Origin: Diphasiastrum complanatum
Taxonomy: Eukaryota; Streptophyta; Lycopodiopsida; Lycopodiales; Lycopodiaceae
Direction: 5' to 3'
DNA length: 64,000 bases
Assembly: GCA_029204225.1 (NCBI GenBank)
Contig: CM055096.1
Span: forward strand, 5,001-69,000
This document shows positions 32,740 through 45,635 of this stretch, one piece after another. The notes beneath the pieces are model-generated. The model worked only from the letters and a program-made list of their open reading frames with translations. It did no database searches and was not told the origin of the DNA. The position numbers and the translations under genes are program-made. The stretch's first letter is position 1. Each line of letters begins with the position of its first letter.

Positions 32740-33620
32740 TTTCAAAGTTCAGATGTTAAGTTTAATAATTTGAAGTCGTTGAAGACTTGGCCATTTTCAA
32801 GGACTTCCACGAAATTAGCATTTAGAACAAGTCTACAAAAATACATTACTTTCGTGGCAGTCTGCAAAATACTCTAAGTGTCGCGACAGTCTGCAAAAAT
32901 GAACTATGTTTTCAACAACTTCGGCTTTTTTGCATTTCCCCGAAATGTGACACTTGCATAGTTCAAAAGTATAACTTGTGTAGTTCAAAAGTTTAACTAT
33001 TTTTAATACCTTCGGCTTTTTTGCATTTTCTCAAAAAATGCGAAGAGAGAGAAAATTCTCGAAGGTCATCTATTTTCATAAGTTAAACTGTTTCAAGGGC
33101 ACCTTCGTCTTTTTAAAGGCACATCGACTTTTTCGCAAAATCTCGAAGAGAGAGAAAATGCCGAAGGTCATCTATTTTGAACGAGGAACGTTCCCAGTCA
33201 CTTCACGAAATTTGCGAAGTGAGAGAAAATCAATTCACGTAAAATGCGAAGTGGGAGAATTTGTGACATCCTCATCCGCGCCAACGTTCTTGATTTGTTG
33301 ACCGTATATATACTGTGTACAGTTGTCACAAAAGCCATATACTTCCAAGTACAACGACTTTCCTAATTAGGTGACAAGCATTCAATGTAATTAATACACG
33401 GATGAAATCTATAAATAGATCATCCAAGCATAGATTAGTGGTTGCTCTGTCCATGAGACACATTATTTGAGCCTCCCAATTACGTTGTCAATTTTGGTTG
33501 TAATTGCTATTTTGTATTGTGCTTCAGTGTAATATAGCAGCAGCTTGCTTTTATCTGTGTACAACGTAGATGAATGCTTGTTGTGATTGAATGCACTTTC
33601 ATTGCTATTTGATTGCGCTT
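32740..33620 (+). mobile_element. LTR-like segment with internal U3-type repeats
   Basis: Repeats of CTTCGGCTTTTTTGCATTT (about 32922 and 33011) and of GCGAAGAGAGAGAAAAT with AAGGTCATCTATTTT (about 33042 and 33144), then ATCTATAAATAGATC near 33410 as a TATA-like box and a downstream part similar in style to the LTR at 51.0-51.9 kb (which has CTTCGGCTTTTTTCC). Ends not defined. Confidence 0.5.
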
Positions 33621-34014
33621 TTTTACTCACTCTGATCAGAACATGGACGTCTATGACTCCTCAGTTTCTGATTAGGTGATGGTTGTCTTTGACGCCTGAG
33701 GAACTCACGATATCATACTACCCTTCCATTTATTTCAGAGCTATACTTCACATTGAATCTGATTTTAGTAGCACCACACACAAACCATCTCTAATCTCTT
33801 CGGTGGACTATACTCTTATTTTAGAGTATGAATTCATTTTTAAGATCTTGTTGGACAATTAGAACACTTAAAACTGTGATTACATTTAGCATAAGTTGTC
33901 TATTAGATTGTTTTTGCACCTAGCAGCCGATTAGAATAGGAGAGCTATTCCGCAATATTTCTTCTCTCTTCTCCGTTCGCATTTTTCTATTTTCCTTGCC
34001 CCATCAGACGATTC
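33621..34014. other. No gene seen
   Basis: A 394-bp interval between the LTR-like segment and a copia relic. Confidence 0.5.
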
Positions 34015-34242
34015 ATCCAATATCCATACACTTCATGGATATACAGATGCAAATTGGGTGAGTGATGTCGACACCAAAAGATTGACTTCTGGACTTGTCT
34101 TCCTATTCAATAATGGTCCAATATCTTGGAATAGTCGAAAACAAACCTCCATTGCAATGTCATCTACAAAATCTGAGTATATTGTAGCCTCTCAGGCTAC
34201 TAAAGAGACAATTTGGTTAAGAAATCTTACAGGAGATCAGTA
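34015..34242 (+). pseudogene. Ty1/copia RNase H fragment
   Basis: The frame reads LHGYTDANWVSDVDTKRLTS, GLVFLFNNGPISWNSRKQ, then AMSSTKSEYIVASQATKETI and WLRNL. This is the copia RNase H block (DADWAGD, SSTEAEY), with the active-site E of TEAEY changed to K (TKSEY). The stop-free stretch is short; the preceding RT is absent. A different reading frame (next entry) starts immediately after. Confidence 0.85.
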
Positions 34243-34244
34243 CT

Positions 34245-35120
34245 GTGTTTGTTTACTCTATTCATATGGTAACAGACGTTGATTTCCAAGTTACTCTGTG
34301 GACCAACACATTCACTATCAATGAAGTTGTGTTCTCTGAAGTCCTTGGACTGCTTACCAATGGCTCTGCCAATTCAACGTCCAAGGACTCCATTGATGAA
34401 GCGACATATTTTTTGTCAAACTGCTATGTACCAAGCAAAGGGTACAAAATCACAATGGTAAAGGATGTGCAGATGAAGTTCTTTCCCAAATATGCCAACC
34501 AGGTGTTGTTCATCACTGATGCTAATGCTACCATCTCAACTCAAAATTTTGGATATCTGGTGGATGCACTGGCAGGACAACCAGTATGCTTTAGCACTAT
34601 TGCCTACAAAGCATTTCTACATTGGGTTCAGCACAAGAAGTTTGCTGCAGTGGGAGCACACATCTCACGACTGTGTGACCATTTTGGCATCCTGACAGAA
34701 ATAGAGCAAGGTGTATTGGCAGGAAGGATGCTGATGACCACGAAGATTCATTTATTGAACCTCTTGCAGAGCACCTCAGTTCCACAAGACCAGCTAGCAA
34801 CTATTGTAGCTATGGATGTAGACACAGTAGCAGTCCAGAAGGACTCTGTTTTGGATGCTACTGTGTGGATTATACCTTAGCCCTCTGCTATAGTCGACAC
34901 TTTGGCAGTCGTCCCTATCACGGATGGGTCTTCTCAGAAGACAAAGATCCTTGCATCAATGGATGATGAAGACACCATCTCCGACAACCAGATGCAAGAC
35001 AAAGACAAAGGGGTTGATGAGGAAGCCATGGACGTGGATGAGAATGACAAAGAAAATCTATACAAATGGTACCATCAGTTTTCCTTGGGTGCCAAGGAAA
35101 TTGTTGGTTTTCATGCTTGA
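34245..35120 (+). pseudogene. Unassigned ORF pair, possible plant transposon-associated domain
   Basis: 34245-34880 (211 codons) has TFTINEVVFSEVLGLLTNGS, FFPKYANQVLFITDANATI, AYKAFLHWVQHKKFA and GAHISRLCDHFGILTEIEQG. After the stop, 34902-35120 continues with an acidic tail (DDEDTISDNQMQDKDKGVDE). The layout (helix ending in LGL, a middle block, then a HISRLC block and an acidic tail) recalls the 'putative plant transposon protein' domain seen in many plant genomes. That is pattern memory, not an alignment. It lies directly after a copia RNase H fragment in another frame, so the copia end was probably the insertion target or a junction. Confidence 0.4.
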
Positions 35121-35383
35121 AGGCTGTACTTTTGAAAATCTTATTTTGTAGGGGTCAAAATAGCAAGATTTGACTATTTTCCAATTTTTTCCAATCTATG
35201 AAACATTGTTTGCTTTGGAAAATAGAGAGCATTTTTTGCCTTCCATCTAGAAATTGTCATTTTTGGCCATTTTTGAGTTCATAATCAATTGTTACTTGAT
35301 TCCATTGTGAACTAAAGTCTACATTTGACTAGATTGAACCTCTGAAAACATTCTCTTAAGTAAGCCAAAACCAATCTTCTAGA

Positions 35384-35970
35384 TATGACTTCAATGGGAT
35401 CTTATCTATTAGAACAAAGTGAAAGACTCACTTCTACAAATTATGGTACATGGAAAGTTAGGATAGAATCCATCCTCGTACTTCAAGATCTAATAGATAT
35501 AGTGAATGAGAATGAGGAGGAGCCTACTAATCCTCAATAAATTCCCAAATTCTTGAAAAGAGCACGTGTTGCTCTTCATGTTTTGAAGCTAAATGTCTCT
35601 AATGAAGTTTTAAGAGAGATTAGCTCTTGTGTTAATGCCCAAGATGCATGGAGTACTCTTCAATCCATTTATGAGTCTAAGAACACTTCAAGAGTCCTTA
35701 CTCTTAGAAATATGATTTTTCAAAGTTTCAAAGAAAGGATGAAAGTGCTTCATCCTATGTTTATAGAGTCAAGGATCTCCATAAAGATCTTTCTTACATA
35801 GATAATTCTATCAAATCCAAAGAAATTGTTCAAGTTATTTTGAATGGCTTAAGTGAGGATTTTGATACCATTGTTCAATCATATGCAATCAAAGAGGATT
35901 TAACCTCTTTAGAAGCCTTACAAGGAGTTTTGATAGCCGAGGAGTATAGGCATTGTGGTACATTTTGTGT
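35384..35970 (+). pseudogene. Ty1/copia gag, 5' part, decayed
   Basis: From ATG 35384 the frame has SERLTSTNYGTWKVRIESIL (the gag N-terminal motif) and DLIDIVNENEEEP. A stop at about 35537 interrupts, and the frame 35553-35801 continues as LHVLKLNVSNEVLREISSC and DAWSTLQSIYESKNTSRVLT. Later shifted frames read NGLSEDFDTIVQSYAI. It closely matches the gag at 47018-48109 on the other strand. Homology ends near 35970. Confidence 0.85.
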
Positions 35971-37206
35971 GTTGCTTGATAGTGTTCATAACACTATAAC
36001 GAGGTTTTGTATGATTATGAAGCTAGTCATTGGGTTTCTAGTTCGGATAATGCCATAGATTATACTAGAAGGTAACATAAGTTTGAATCCATTTACCTCA
36101 TAAGTAATTCATCTCAAATATTCTTTTCAATGATATTAATGTTTTCCATTTAGTAATTCTCGTACTCTCTCCAATCAAGCAAACTTTGTATACAAATATT
36201 TTATCATGATCTAATTAAGATACGTATGATGTTGCTTTAGAAGTTGATAGATCACAATTAGAGTTCAATTTGGTGTATTGTATGAAATCATTTCCATTAT
36301 CTTTTAATTTGAGATATTTAGTACGATCTCCAATTACACATTAGTAAATTTCATACTTTCCTCACTTATAGAAATCATTGGCATTATACTTACTGTAATT
36401 CGTTCATGTATGCAATTGCCATGATCTAATTACAAAATCTGGACCATCTTTTTCAATGGTTTTGTCATGATAATGTATGTGGTTTTGGAAATATATAATA
36501 TAGCTCTAATGGTGTTTTTCAACCACTTTGAGCAATAGCTTCTCCATGTCTTTCAATGGATTAGCAATATGTGATTTATTATGCTTGTAAATTGCAATTA
36601 TGTTTGTTAAGCATATGGAATATTTTGTAAAAACAAAACATAATCTAAATATTTTTTCATGTTGATTGTGTTTTACCTTAGATAGTAAATCAGTGAATTA
36701 TTACTGACTGTAAAACTATAATTTTTACTGCACAAGGTAAATCCGTTACTTTTACTGCATTACACATTTAATATAAATACACTACTCAGTTTCCCATTCT
36801 TTAATTCCATTCATAGCCATTGCAATAATACCCAAAATAACATTTACTCATCTTCTATATCTATTATGAACTGAATTAAGACATGAGTAAAAACACATAC
36901 ATGCAATGAAAATTACCTCAATCTTTTTACTTCTGACTTAAGTTTCAAGGAATGTCTTTTAGTTAAGCTCAAGTCTTCGAAGATCAGGTATTGACTTTTT
37001 GACTCCTCTTGTGAAAACTTCCAAACATAGCTTTAACTTCATGAATTGCCGGTTCCGAGGTAAGTTGGACGGGTCGTCTCTTCCACTTTCATGTGAATAA
37101 TCGAGGGAGAGGTCGAGAGATAGGAAGAGAGCTAGGACTAAAAGAGATAAGGGAGGTGGATCGCGGGTAGGAGAGAGAAAGGAAGAGGGAAGGAAGGCCG
37201 CAATAG

Positions 37207-37207
<1 letters not shown>
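35971..37207. other. No gene seen, AT-rich then purine-rich
   Basis: AT-rich to about 37080; from there AG-rich DNA grades into the long microsatellite. Confidence 0.5.
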
Positions 37208-37484
<277 letters not shown>

Positions 37485-37490
37485 TATTTA

Positions 37491-37586
37491 GCGACTGAGA
37501 TAGAGAGAGAGAGATAGATGATGCGACTGAGATAGAGAGAGAGAGATAGATGATGCGACTGAGATAAGAGAGAGAGATATGTGGAG
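37491..37586. repeat. 32-bp tandem repeats, three copies
   Basis: GCGACTGAGATA starts at 37491, 37523 and 37555, each followed by AGAGAGAGAGATAGATG-type sequence; the last copy is shortened. Confidence 0.9.
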
Positions 37587-39114
37587 TGGGCTATCTAGCG
37601 AGACAGGCAGAGATACATGTCTGTCCAGCATAGAAAAAGAGAGAGGTAGATCTGTGTCGAGCGTAGACTGATCAACAAGGAACTAGCAGGCAAGAATGCA
37701 CACAGATTTGAATGAAACGTACTCTTCCCATCATCATTCCAAGATCAAATCAACGTACTATCCAAGAGAATGCAGTGGAAGACTCCCTGTCTCTCTTCAT
37801 CACTAGAATGAATGAATGCTCCCTGCGCTTCCTTCAATAAAACAAGAAACTCTCTTCTACTCTGAATGAACGAATGCCTCCTTCCCCTTCTCCTTGCGTG
37901 GGAGAAAAACGGTTTGAAAGTCCGTCCTCTTCAAAACACCAGAATCTTTTCTTCTTCCTTGAATCCGATCCATTGAATTCAATTCTACCAATTATCATAA
38001 AACTTTTCATATCCATTGGACATGTGTCCATAGCAAATTGATTGTCTTTTGAATCGTAGAATAGGCCATAGTGGAAACTGCTCCACCGACCATTTGAAGT
38101 GTCTCTTCTTTATAACCACCCTTTATTGAAGGGCAAAATGCATTCATAATTGTCTTCTTAGTCTTCACATTGACAAAACTCTTTTATAAACTATTTTGGC
38201 CTCAAGAACCATTTTCATTTGTTACTTTGAATTGCTCCCAAAATGTAGGTATATGGTTGATGTCTTCATAATAACTGACATCCATTTTATTTTCACATAC
38301 CTTGACTTAGTGCTTTTCATTCTCAACTATTGCTCCCAATTGGAACTCGAATAATCTTCTATGAGCAATCAACAATTGCTTCTCAATTGAAACTTCATAA
38401 AGGCAAATATAATTCTCACCACCGCAAATTGTTTGATCATCATGTTTTCCAATGCGATACAGACTTTCATTATTAGCTCATCAATTCCAATTCGAGAATC
38501 GACATAGCACCTTAAATTGGCAATTCTGAACTGGCAATTTCTTTCATGTTCTTTACTTAGACATTTTGAATCATGAACTGCTCATCATTAGAAACTACGA
38601 CTGAACGTCCTTTTGTCTTCATGACCATTAACCTTAGGACATTCCTTGAACTTTAAGGCAGAATCTTAAAGGTACCTGGGCATCTTTTATTAACATGATA
38701 TAAATAAGATACATTGATCAATTACAACATGGCAAACAATGGACATTAACAACTATGGATATTTTTGTCCATCAAAGTCACTTATAAGTATTGCTATTTA
38801 ACAAACTTACTAAAGAATAGTAAAGTCCTAAAAAAACTCTAATTCTTCTGATATAACTGTCATTTGACGACTTGATACATTTGAACCTGCCATAGAAGTT
38901 TATAGCTACTCTTTAATATAGCCACATTTGTATATCAGTAAAAAGTGGCATAATAGCAAATTTTGCACATATGAGATACATCTAGCACAGTTTCTTCTAG
39001 AAAATCAATATCAATGATTGTAGTTGCTGAAATTTTGACCAAAAAAATGCACTACAGCATCAAACTCGAGTGGGAAGATTTGAGAGATTGTCTCTCAAGG
39101 ATGGAGGAAGTGAT
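37587..39114. other. No gene seen
   Basis: About 1.5 kb of AT-rich sequence. A minus frame at 37834-38031 has no recognisable content. The distal part may be decayed copia RT sequence continuing the next feature, but no motif is clear. Confidence 0.5.
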
Positions 39115-40725
39115 TAAGCACTCTTCACCATCCATCTGGCTTAAGCTTTAGTTTGAAGATCCACTTAGTGTCAATAGGTTCTGTACCTACATGGGGATTA
39201 ACAAGACTCTAGGTCTTGTTCTTTATTAATGAATGGTACTCAACATCCATGGTAGCTTTTCATTTGTCTGCATCTGACACTGACAATACTTTTGTAATGG
39301 TGGCAGGTTCATCATGACTGATAAATGTTTGACCGACAAAACGATCAGGTTCTTGTTGTTGTCATGTAGATCTTTGAACTGTAGGTCCTTGAGTAGATGT
39401 CTCTCTTGGGTGAATGACTAGGATATCTTCAGGCTGTGGTTGAACGATCGTAGGTCTAGGCCTATTGATGGTAAATGGAGTTGCTGGAACAAACTCTTGC
39501 ATTTGATGCTTCTGCTTAAAATTATAAAATTTGTGTTCAAGAAAGACAACATCTTGGCTGATTGAGATCTGACCTGTATCAACATCATAAATGTGGTATG
39601 CCTTATGTGATGTTGAGTAGCCAATGAAAATATACTTACAGCTTATTGGGTCAAGTTTCTTCCTTGGATCTTTGTGCATAGCAGAGGCATTCGAACACAC
39701 GAAGGTATTTTAGACTTGGTTTGTAACCATAGTAGGCTTCAAACGGAGTTTTGGAGTCAACTGCCTTTGCACTGGAGTAATTTTGCAGATAGTAGATTGT
39801 AGAAATTGCTTCAGTCCAAAAAAATTTGAGTACCTGAGCATTGACTGTCATGGATCGTGTAGCTTCCAACAATGTTCCATTCTTTCTTTCAACTACGCCA
39901 TTCTGTTGCGGTGTGTAGCTGGCAGTGAACTGGTGGAGCATGTCGCATGAAGATAAATAGTCCGCCATTTTATCAGACATGTACTCTCCCCCTGAATCAG
40001 ACCGCAAGGTCTTGATCTTTTGACCAGTTTCAGTCTCAGCAAACTGTTCATATTCTTTGAAACAGTTGAATGCTTCAAACTTGTTCTTGATGAATATAGT
40101 TCTGGTAAATTGGGAGTAGTCATCAATAAAGGTGATGACATATAAAGCATTACCCAAGGAAGACACACTCATAGAGCCACATAAATCACTATGAATAAAT
40201 TCCAGAATGGACTTCACTCTTTTGGCTTGTCCTTCCTTGACCATGTTATTATGATGTAAGTACAAGATGGACCTCATGTTTAAATGACCTAAGTTTTGAT
40301 GCCATACACGATCATTAGAATTACTCACAGAAATTGCATAATCATAACTGAAGATATATAAATTACCTTCTTTGTGTGAAATTTTTTTTTTATTTGAATT
40401 CTTATCAAGAATGGCTCATTGACTAGCAGTAAACAAAGCTCTATAACCTTGATCAGTGATCTTGCTTATAGACAATAAATTATTTGTTAATCTGGGTACA
40501 TAGAGTACACCGTCTAATTGTCTAGTGATATCATCTGGGAATTGCAGTCAAATAGACCCTTGGTCTTAGACTTTATGTGAACTTGAGTCTCCAAAGAAAA
40601 TGTACTTTGATGCAGTTGTTGTGAGATTTCAGACTAGGTTCTTACATGGAGTGATGTGCTGAGAAGCACCTTATAAGGTTCTTTATCTCAAGACTCTAGT
40701 GCATCCAAAATTATTAGCTCTAGTA
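39115..40725 (-). pseudogene. Ty1/copia relic: pre-integrase, integrase, linker, RT start
   Basis: On the minus strand: DGVLYVPRLTNNLLSISK (about 40510-40455), VWHQNLGHLNMRSI, then 40328-39651 (225 codons) with IHSDLCGSMSVSS, FIDDYSQFTRT, LRSDSGGEYMSD and TPQQNGVVERKNGTLLEAT. The three integrase acidic residues (D, D, E) are visible. The next frame 39700-39362 has KYIFIGYSTSHKAYHIYD, and near 39125 KWIFKLKLKPDG opens the RT. The zinc HHCC is partly deleted (only the HxxxH side is clear), and gag is missing. It is a different copia subfamily from the intact element at 55-61 kb. Confidence 0.85.
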
Positions 40726-41345
40726 CCACTATGATGGGAATGGATGTTACGTTCTTCACAGGCTGCAGCGGAATAGAGGTCGTTGTCCCATCAAAAGAAA
40801 AACAATGATGAAGAAGGATCTTGGATTTGCTTAGAGACTAAGATATAGAGCAGATTTGTTTAGATGTGAGGGTAGGTGTCATAGACAACCACAGAGAATA
40901 TTAGGCATCTAAGACAACCGTGCTATTCTCTATTTCTAACAGATAGGTTCTGATAATAGAGAGAAAGATTTAGAGACATCCAAACACCCAACATGAATGC
41001 AAGGTAATAGAACAATAACGTTCTATATATAAAATGTTGTAATGATAACTATCAGATCACAAGACAACTGCATTGATAAGCGTGTGATTCTACTTATAGA
41101 AAACAAATCAATCACTATAGTCTTGAATACTTTTACCTCTCTCTTATGATCATTGACTCTAGGGCGTTAGCTACTAGAGACCAATTTTAGTCGTTTGATC
41201 TCTGTCTGTATATGGATTGATCGATTCATATGCATATATAGCTTCTTGATGATCTTCTATTATTGGAACCTATCCTTTTATTCTAACCCTTTTTGATAGG
41301 TGGAGGGCTGCTCACCATCATATTTACACATCTGACAGTGGCGTC
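40726..41345 (-). mobile_element. Putative 5' LTR of the 39-40.7 kb copia relic
   Basis: At about 40713-40728 the plus strand reads GCTCTAGTACCACTATGATG, a diverged form of the copia primer site (GCTCTGATACCA in this orientation). Non-coding sequence follows to about 41345, ending in CCCTTTTTGATAGG. LTR ends and target duplication were not identified. Confidence 0.4.
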
Positions 41346-41349
41346 GATG

Positions 41350-42330
41350 CCATGGATAGGCTATCTATAACTAGTTCTAGTTGTCTTTTTAGTTGCTTTA
41401 GTGTGTTTTAGATGGATTTGGGAGTAGATTAGACTTGTTTTGCATGTCTTCTTGTGATTGGACTGCTCCAAGCTAGCGGAGGAGGTGTGGAGTGGTAGTA
41501 GGGACCTAAAGCAGCCTCTAAGGGCTTGAAAAACCATCGCAAACATCAAAAAAAACCAAAAAATGTTCAAATCTATTTTTGGAGAGAAAAGTGGCCAAAA
41601 ACCACTTCAGACCTTATTTCTCAAAAACCAGTAGGAACTAACCTTTGCATGACTAGCAGTAGCTCCAAGGCATAGTCACAAACTTGCATAGAAGCCTACG
41701 AGAGTTACTTCCCAACAAATTTTGAAAAAATAGAGAAAAACACAAAAAGATTCAAAAATTTCTTGTAAAAATTTAAAAAAAAAAATTCGAAACTACAAAC
41801 TAACCTTCGCAGAGCCTCCTGAAGCTACATTTCCTTGTGAAAAGCATATAGATAATCCTACAAGAGTTAGTTCCCAGAAAAAATGCCTCTGCGAGAGATC
41901 CCAAGGTTAAAAAAGACAAAAAAACGAAGGCAGAACCCTCTTAGACAACAAAATTTTCAGTTCCTATGGTAAGTAACCTTCGTATAGAATTATGAAGCTC
42001 CATCTCATTGAGATAGTGACACATAAGAGCCTGCGAGAGTTTATATTATTCCAGTAAGTTGAAAAGTGGTTTTAAGTGCCTAAAGAGTAATAAAATAATC
42101 AAAACCAAAAAACATTTGCAAAAGTAACCTTCACAAACCATTCTATTGTTTCCAAAATATCATTTTCCATCATTGGTGAATCTATGAGGGCCCTTTTGAG
42201 ATATTGGTAAAGATCTGAGCCAAAAGTGTTCAAGAAACCTCGGAAAATAGTGAAATTTTCATCCTCTGTGAGAGTTACTCTCACAATCTTCTTTAGAGTT
42301 AGATCTGTCTATTGTGAAAATCTCAGACCA
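41350..42330 (-). repeat. Retroelement flank with internal repeats, inverted copy
   Basis: The reverse complement matches the right end of the window (about 63160-64000), for instance CAAGCCCTTAGAGGCTG and CACCTCCGCTAGCT-type words. Inside, a motif of the type AGTAACTCTCGnAGG recurs (minus sense) near 41636, 41800, 41967 and 42123, a spacing of about 155-170 bp. Confidence 0.75.
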
Positions 42331-42493
42331 ATCAGAGAAAAGAGTAAAAAGTTATCAAGAAAAAACCACCATAGCCTGGACTAAAATCACACTGTTAGCC
42401 ATCAAAACTGAATAGATCCTTGAAGATCCAGACTTAATTCCACAAATCCAACAACAACCTTGGTCTCTACCATCGAATGAATATGAGATCAGG

Positions 42494-43108
42494 TTGATAA
42501 GTAACAGGAAGGGATTGCAAGCACCAAACGTCCCAAGAGTTGCAGCTGCACAAACTGAGGAAAAAGTAGAACCAGCATCAATGGTTCCAATGGGTCAACC
42601 TATACTTGTTGCGCCCTTGCAAGCGATCCGGAGGGCACCTCGTCTTGAAATGCCCAAATATGATGGATTATCAAATCCTATCAAGTTCCTCAAGATCTAT
42701 GAACAAGCATGCAAGATTTATGGCAAGCAAACACCGGAAGAAAAATTGATGTTGTTTCCCATGTCTCTAGTAGCTGTAGCCCAAGACTGGTTCTTCAACC
42801 TATCGGAAGAGAAAAAATTCACCTAAAAAGGGGCTTAAGCGGCTCTCATCATGTGCTTTAAGCCAAGAAAGTTCTTGGAAGATCCTTTTCTCTTATTAAG
42901 CAAAGTCAAGATGGGAAAAAGAGAAAGGGTCCAAGACTACATTAAACGGGTCAAACATCTAAGATTCGAATGCAACACAACATTGACTCCTAATCATGCG
43001 GTTATTATGTGGTTCCTCGTGGGGTTGCCACAAAGCATTCGAAGAGGACTCACACGACGAGATCAGTATGCCACATTACAGAAGGCAACAGAAGACACCA
43101 TCGCTTAG
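42494..43108 (+). pseudogene. Ty3/gypsy gag capsid region, with premature stops
   Basis: 42494-42826 contains RRAPRLEMPKYDGLSNPIKF, IYEQACKIYGKQTPEEKLML and AVAQDWFFNLSEE. Two stops follow, and 42851-43108 continues with FKPRKFLEDPFLLLSKVKMG and RVQDYIKRVKHLRFEC, then GLPQSIRRGLTRRDQY. This is the retrotransposon gag core, related to 16274-16761 but clearly a different family. The start used here is only the first ATG in frame. Confidence 0.85.
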
Positions 43109-44100
43109 AAGATGAACCCCATCTGACCACCCACAATACACAACTTTGTCGATAGTATCAACCTCCAACGCTTCCAATAAATCAGCAGATCTGTTGATGG
43201 AACAAATGACAAAGCTACACAAGTAGTGGATGGAGCAATTGACGACACCATATGATCAAAAGTTGAAGGCCTTGCAGAGAGCTGTAGCAACAACTTCAAA
43301 TCCACCAGAACAGAATCAGCTGTACTATTTCTGAAGAGAAAATGTATGTGGTATCTAGTTTGTACCCAAAACCATACTGCCAACGAGTGTCGATTTTTTA
43401 AGTAGAATCTCAAACTGACACAACGGTCACTTCCACTTGTGTAGTGCATTATCACACGAAATGACGTTCTACCCAAAATCATACAGCAAAAGAGGAATCA
43501 ATATCAAACCCCTTATCCTTACCATTAGGGGGCACCGAATGCGATACCGTGGTTTGGAGCGCCAATGAATCAGCAACGCATGGCTTTACTTGCACCACTA
43601 GGGCCAGCTAACAACCAAGTGGCTCATGTGAATTTGACAATAGTGGAACAAGAAATGCCACTCCAACATGAGTAGTAGTAGTAGTGGTACGGTCAAAATG
43701 AACCCTATGTAGATCCGGCCATCAATGAATATTATGCAACCTATGCAGCTCAACCTCCACATCAAGGTGGTAGAATCTATGGCCACTATGGATGTGATGA
43801 GGGACACAAAATTTCATAATGTCCTCACAAGGGCATGCTCACACCCTTTTTCTTGAGAATGTGGGTACGGGCATTACTACAAGAATTGACCATTGAAACC
43901 TGGAGCAAGTGTACCCTTGAACTTGATCACAGTACAATCAACATCAGCTCTAGGGAGGATGCCAACAAAGACTTCAATTTTCCATGTTCCAGTGCTAGCA
44001 GTTATGCAAGCCTAGAAATAGAAGGGAGTGGCACCATCACCACCATCCTCAGTAATATTGGCAGATGATGAATCCCCAGCTGCAGGACCACATCCTATTG
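43109..44100 (+). pseudogene. Gypsy gag C-terminal remnant
   Basis: Broken frames: CTQNHTANECRF (about 43350-43395) resembles the second half of a zinc knuckle. Near 43785-43870, YGHYGCDEGHKIS and CPHKGMLTPF suggest a second degenerate knuckle. No protease motif follows, so the element is truncated. Confidence 0.55.
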
Positions 44101-45635
44101 TGAGAGAAAAAGGGAGACAATATCAAAAGATCCGCCATTAGATACGAGATGCACAGGCAGAGGAAGCCGCATGAGCAAAAGAAAAACCAGCATCACCTCT
44201 ACCCTCGCAAGTACTAGCACCACCAGCCAACTTTGAACAACAACAACTATTTTCAAAGAGAAATCACAAAGATTTGAAACGTCTCAAATTTCTCTTCTAG
44301 CACAAATACCAAGCAAATCAACACATAGAATCATGAAATCTTGACCAACGTATGATCTATTCTCAATCTAATGACTCTTGCCACTTCCTAAGATTGAAAC
44401 ACACTCAAATGAAGTTCAGCAACCTCACTATTTAGAGATCCAATCAAAATTAGAGTTTTGACAAAATCACAGAAAATCATAATATTCCAAATCTACATGC
44501 AAATGCTTAAAATTTTGATATGCAATCTATTAGCCACCACTTAGACTAATCCAATGATCTAAAAATAGGCCAAATCCAACATGTGAATTCAAAAATCGGA
44601 TTTGATCAAGTTTATAAACCTACTATGACCAATAAATATTGACTAAACTAGGTGAAATCTCTCACACTCCCTCTTCAACTAGTTTTAGTTCAACCATAGA
44701 ACTTTGATCCAACTCTATAATGATCTCCATACTAAGTATAGACCTCCTTTTTAATGTTCTAAAGAAGCTTTCACAATTGATATAGAGAATAGTGTCCACA
44801 CTTGGGATGTTTCACTATTTCTTGCATCAATTTTACATGTCAAGATGTAACTAGTGCATGAAGAATCAAATAGAATGTAAATGAAATGATTCCACCATGC
44901 TTCCAACTCTGAACTCTCTAGAAAAATAAAGCAACCAAACAATAAATGTGAGTGATCTTGCTTGCCTCCTCCATCTTTGTCCTTTCTTGCCATGTATCCA
45001 CCATGAAACTCCATGAATGAGCCTCCATTTTCATCTTGCCCCAAGAAACCATCAAACCTTGGAAATTCATGAGTAAGTGAGTACATCAATGATGCAAATC
45101 AAACACCACATGAATCCATAAAATTTTTACTAGTCCATCTTCAAGATCTACTTGACACAGGAAAATGACCATGAATTCACCAAAAATTGACAATCTCCAA
45201 ACATTGTCATCAAGTAGCTCAACACTTGAGAACTTGATCATGGATGAGTGATATAATGAAAATCTAATAGCTTCATTTCCATCATCAAAACTAGCCAAGA
45301 ATGCTAGTACAAATCCAACATCAAAATGATGCTCACCAATGTAGCTAGTTTTACCATATCTTGACAATTTGCACACATCCACATGAAAATGCACAAACAT
45401 GAGATAGAACAAGTAAAGTAGACTTGAACAACACTTTCTTGTTGCTCCTTTGACCTTACTTGAGTCTTCAATGACCTGCAAAAATAGATCCATAACATCT
45501 TTGCCAATTGAATCTTCTTTGATGCTCTTGATTAGCTCCAAATTGCCAACTTTCCTTTTGACTTGTTGAAGCCCTTTGAGATCAACCTCTTGATCATCAA
45601 CTTGACCATCAAAGTCAAAAACCAACAACAAGTAG
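44101..45635. other. No confident gene
   Basis: A minus frame at 45086-45631 (181 codons) is open, but shows no family motif, and its plus strand is as AT/CAT-rich as its neighbours. I leave it uncalled. CTCACACTCCCTCTTCAACTA near 44660 could be an element end. Confidence 0.45.

Noticed and set aside
45086-45631. 181-codon minus-strand ORF
   Set aside because: Open but without family motifs, hydrophobic pattern irregular, and composition like the surrounding non-coding DNA.
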